Assembly (NCBI GenBank): GCA_036658435.1
Contig: JAVXEO010000055.1
Span: 1-15,195, forward strand
Length of the DNA stretch: 15,195 bases
DNA from: DIGJ01 sp036658435
Lineage (GTDB): Bacteria; Bacillota; Clostridia; Lachnospirales; Lachnospiraceae
Direction of reading: 5' to 3'
Shown: positions 13,433 to 15,195 of the stretch, one piece after another
Position numbering within the stretch: position 1 is the first letter of the stretch
Layout: each line of letters starts with the position of its first letter
Translations under genes and position numbers: made by a program
The notes under the pieces: model-generated
Databases searched by the model: none
Seen by the model: the letters and a program-made list of their open reading frames with translations, nothing else
What the model was told of the DNA's origin: nothing

Positions 13433-14704
13433 TTAAAATATTTTTCGTCCGGCTACGTATTTTCCTACTACATTTCTTTCATCCGACAGATAAATCATTC
13501 TTTCTAGTCTTTCTTTTACATTTAATTCCTGAGGGTGTAATAAATTATTGTCATCTAAAACAACGGCATCAAATTCATAATCTTCTTCAAAGCTTCCTAC
13601 TTTTCCAAAATAGGCGCCGCCACCCTTCGTGCCTAAGAAAAAGGCTTCTTCAAACGTAACCGGTGCCTGGCTGTCATCCAAAAGTCTCCAGCGAAGTTTG
13701 GATGCCTGGATTGCATCTGCCATAGCTCTTAGAATCGATAAAGAAGAACCTCCTGCAACGTCGGAACCAAGCCCAACATTCATATCGCGATTTAGATACG
13801 TACGAACGGGAGCAACACCGGAAGACAGGTTTGTGTTGGACTGTGGACAATGTGCAATAAATACTCCATTTTCTTTCATTCTATTTATTTCTTCTTCTGT
13901 AGAAGATACACAATGTGCCATAATTGTCTTGCAATCTCTTCCGAACAAGTCAAACTGGTCGTAAGCATCTCCATAAAATTCTGCCGTTGGGCAAAGTTCT
14001 TTCACCCATGCAATTTCTCCTTGGTTTTCTGATAAATGAGATTGCATTGGCAAATCATATTTTCTCTGAATTTCACTTAATTTCTTCATTAATTCATCCG
14101 AGCAGGTTGGAATAAATCTTGGAGTTAAAATCGGTTGCGTATTTTCATAAGTCCCAATCGTCTTATCAATCCATTCACAGGTTGCATCGGCAGAAGCCTG
14201 TGCACTTGCTTCACATAAGTATTCCGGTGAATTTCGATCCATGTTTACCTTACCAACCATGGTTTTCAATCCCGTTTTTTCCAAAAGGTTCATCAACTCC
14301 AAAGTTGCATCCACATGTAGGGTTGCAAAAATGCAGGCTCTCGTTGTTGCACCTTTCTTTAAATCGTTGCTAAAAATCTCATATGCACGTTTTGCATAAG
14401 CCAAGTCCTTATATTTAGACTCTTCCGGAAACGTATGGGTATTCAGCCAGTCCAGCAGTTCCAAATCCATTCCCAGGCCACGAAATGCGTACTGTGGTGC
14501 GTGAACATGTAAATCTGACAATCCGGGAATTATAATTTTCCCAGTGCAATCTGTTATTTTCAAATCTCTAAATTTTTCCGGAAGTACCTTGTAAACCCCT
14601 TTTGACTTTCCTTCTTCGCAAACTAAGTATGCGTTTTCCAATATCTCCATATTGTTTTTGTCTTTGCTGTAACAGATACTACCCTTTAATACAAAACCTT
14701 TCAT
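13433..14704 (-). CDS. guaD: Guanine deaminase
   Basis: This 423-residue zinc amidohydrolase converts guanine to xanthine and ammonia. The metal-binding DLHVHAPQYAF (64-74) has H66 and H68; further ligands and catalytic residues are H223 (QSHLSEN, with E226), H264 (MAHC) and D315 (LGSDVAGG). Segments typical of guanine deaminase rather than other amidohydrolases are LDWLNTHTFPEE (84-95), TPRFIPTCS (194-202) and HCPQSNTNLSSG (285-296). A strong SD (AGGAGG) precedes the ATG by about 7 bases. It has its own promoter and purine riboswitch and is followed by the separately controlled xdh operon, which would use its product xanthine. The length is normal and no key residue is missing. Confidence 0.95.
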   Translation of the reverse strand: MKGFVLKGSICYSKDKNNMEILENAYLVCEEGKSKGVYKVLPEKFRDLKITDCTGKIIIPGLSDLHVHAPQYAFRGLGMDLELLDWLNTHTFPEESKYKDLAYAKRAYEIFSNDLKKGATTRACIFATLHVDATLELMNLLEKTGLKTMVGKVNMDRNSPEYLCEASAQASADATCEWIDKTIGTYENTQPILTPRFIPTCSDELMKKLSEIQRKYDLPMQSHLSENQGEIAWVKELCPTAEFYGDAYDQFDLFGRDCKTIMAHCVSSTEEEINRMKENGVFIAHCPQSNTNLSSGVAPVRTYLNRDMNVGLGSDVAGGSSLSILRAMADAIQASKLRWRLLDDSQAPVTFEEAFFLGTKGGGAYFGKVGSFEEDYEFDAVVLDDNNLLHPQELNVKERLERMIYLSDERNVVGKYVAGRKIF

Positions 14705-14750
14705 CCTATCTCCTCCTTTTTATGTTTCACAAAAACATCGGTGCAAAAGC

Positions 14751-14822
14751 AAAAAACTACCTAAAAAATGCCTATAAAGCCCCTAGTTTCTGGGGATTTA
14801 TAGGCAACTATTTACGGTAGTT
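14751..14822 (-). terminator. Riboswitch-linked terminator of the guaD leader
   Basis: Same nested design as the xdh leader. The outer arms AACTACC (14822-14816, 5' strand of aptamer P3 and L3) and GGTAGTT (14761-14755) are followed by a run of T. The inner hairpin pairs GCCTATAAATCCCC (14805-14792, containing most of the P1 3' strand) with GGGGCTTTATAGGC (14783-14770), 13 of 14 pairs. Formation excludes P1 and P3, so ligand should allow read-through. Confidence 0.78.
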
Positions 14823-14861
14823 GGTAGAGACATTCATCCAATTATGAACCTATATAAATCC
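14794..14861 (-). ncRNA. Purine riboswitch aptamer (C74, guanine-type) in the guaD leader
   Basis: On the minus strand P1 is GGAUUUAUA / UAUAAAUCC (9 bp, perfect), P2 GUUCAU/AUGAAU, J2/3 UCUACC, P3 CAACUA/UAGUUG with the canonical loop CCGUAAA, and J3/1 CC directly before UAU. The C at position 74 predicts guanine-like ligands. L2 is AAUUGG, one base shorter than the usual NAUAUGG, although its GG for the kissing interaction is kept. J1/2 has GG where AA/AU is usual. Clearly related to the aptamer before xdhA. Confidence 0.87.
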
Positions 14862-14885
14862 AAATGTAAACTTACATTCATCCTA

Positions 14886-14913
14886 ATTATATACAAAATA
14901 TCCGAAATGTCAA
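14886..14913 (-). promoter_or_regulatory. Consensus promoter of guaD
   Basis: On the minus strand TTGACA (14913-14908), a 16-bp spacer and TATAAT (14891-14886) form a strong sigma-A promoter with the start near 14879, about 18 nt before the aptamer. The leader to guaD is about 175 nt. Confidence 0.88.
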
Positions 14914-14955
14914 GGGTTTTTTGATTATTTATGTCCTTATTGCACAATTAAGTTT

Positions 14956-15195
14956 TTATTTTTCAAGAAAATCACGATTCATTATAAACCGATTATCCAT
15001 GCTTTTCATAATATCTTTAATCTGTACTTCTTTAAAAACACTGTCATAATAAAGATCTAAAATCTGATTATCGCAAAAGCAAAGAACCATAGGCCTTAGG
15101 ACATTGCTCCTATTTTCATTTAATACCAAACCCTTTTCTCCATTTGTAAGCTCGATACATACTCCCGGAGTCAATATATTGATACTGTCAATAAG
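14956..15195 (-). CDS. C-terminal tail of a probable HD-GYP family protein, cut by window edge
   Basis: The frame is open from the right edge to a stop at 14956 (79 codons), so only the C-terminus is present; an internal TTG at 15174 is not a real start. The segment TPGVCIELTNGEKGLVLNEN, followed by LRPMVLCF and ending DIMKSMDNRFIMNRDFLEK, resembles the small domain that follows HD-GYP domains in clostridial phosphodiesterases (a pattern of the kind NGEKGxVxxxN..LRPxV). The catalytic domain itself is outside the window, so the assignment is inference. No clear terminator follows before the guaD promoter 42 bp away. Confidence 0.55.
   Translation of the reverse strand, partial: LIDSINILTPGVCIELTNGEKGLVLNENRSNVLRPMVLCFCDNQILDLYYDSVFKEVQIKDIMKSMDNRFIMNRDFLEK

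Noticed and set aside
1..15195. CRISPR arrays, tRNA or rRNA genes, insertion sequences, toxin-antitoxin or phage-defence genes
   Set aside because: No direct-repeat arrays, cloverleaf sequences, transposase-like proteins or defence domains were seen on either strand.

Overview
The window looks like a chromosomal segment from an AT-rich anaerobic Firmicute, most likely a Lachnospiraceae-type clostridium. The reasons are strong AGGAGG ribosome binding sites, near-consensus sigma-A promoters, a PurO-type IMP cyclohydrolase paired with a stand-alone AICAR transformylase, HD-GYP proteins, DegV, a PF06541 membrane protein and a three-subunit molybdenum hydroxylase. Almost every gene lies on the minus strand; the only convincing plus-strand gene is an ABC-F ATPase. 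One run of exactly 100 N (9113-9212) marks an assembly gap.

Layout from left to right. (1) Positions 1-1285 hold an ArsR-type repressor and a DUF318/ArsP-type permease cut by the left edge. They form a metal(loid)-efflux pair, and two stretches sampled by eye have a higher GC content than the neighbouring genes. (2) Positions 1331-2252 hold a DegV fatty-acid-binding protein with its own promoter and a palindromic operator candidate. (3) Positions 2261-5499 hold a purine operon transcribed purO - AICAR transformylase - tandem HD/HD-GYP phosphodiesterase, with a good promoter. (4) Positions 5575-7216 hold the plus-strand ABC-F protein, convergent with a PF06541 membrane protein. (5) Positions 7915-9244 hold an iron-type alcohol dehydrogenase in which two of the four metal ligands and a third active-site histidine are replaced; the gap lies just upstream of it. 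(6) Positions 9270-13385 hold a xanthine dehydrogenase operon (xdhA-xdhB-xdhC in transcription order) closed by a strong terminator. (7) Positions 13433-14913 hold guanine deaminase. (8) Positions 14956-15195 hold the C-terminal tail of another HD-GYP-like protein, cut by the right edge.

The most interesting content is regulatory. The leaders of the xdh operon and of guanine deaminase each contain a purine-class riboswitch aptamer behind a consensus promoter. In both, the 3' strand of P1 is captured by a downstream hairpin, and the 5' strand of P3 is complementary to a segment directly before a U-tract. The terminator can therefore form only when the aptamer is not folded, so both leaders are predicted to be ligand-ON switches. 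They carry the C74-type base expected for guanine-like ligands. This would couple guanine (or a related oxopurine) to induction of guanine -> xanthine -> urate chemistry. The aptamers differ from the usual consensus: copy 1 has an extra J3/1 base and a changed L3, and copy 2 has a shortened L2. The xdh leader has further hairpins and a mini-ORF between the riboswitch and xdhA.

The window thus contains both the last two steps of de novo IMP synthesis and a riboswitch-controlled purine catabolic set. No tRNA, rRNA, CRISPR array, transposase or insertion sequence was seen.
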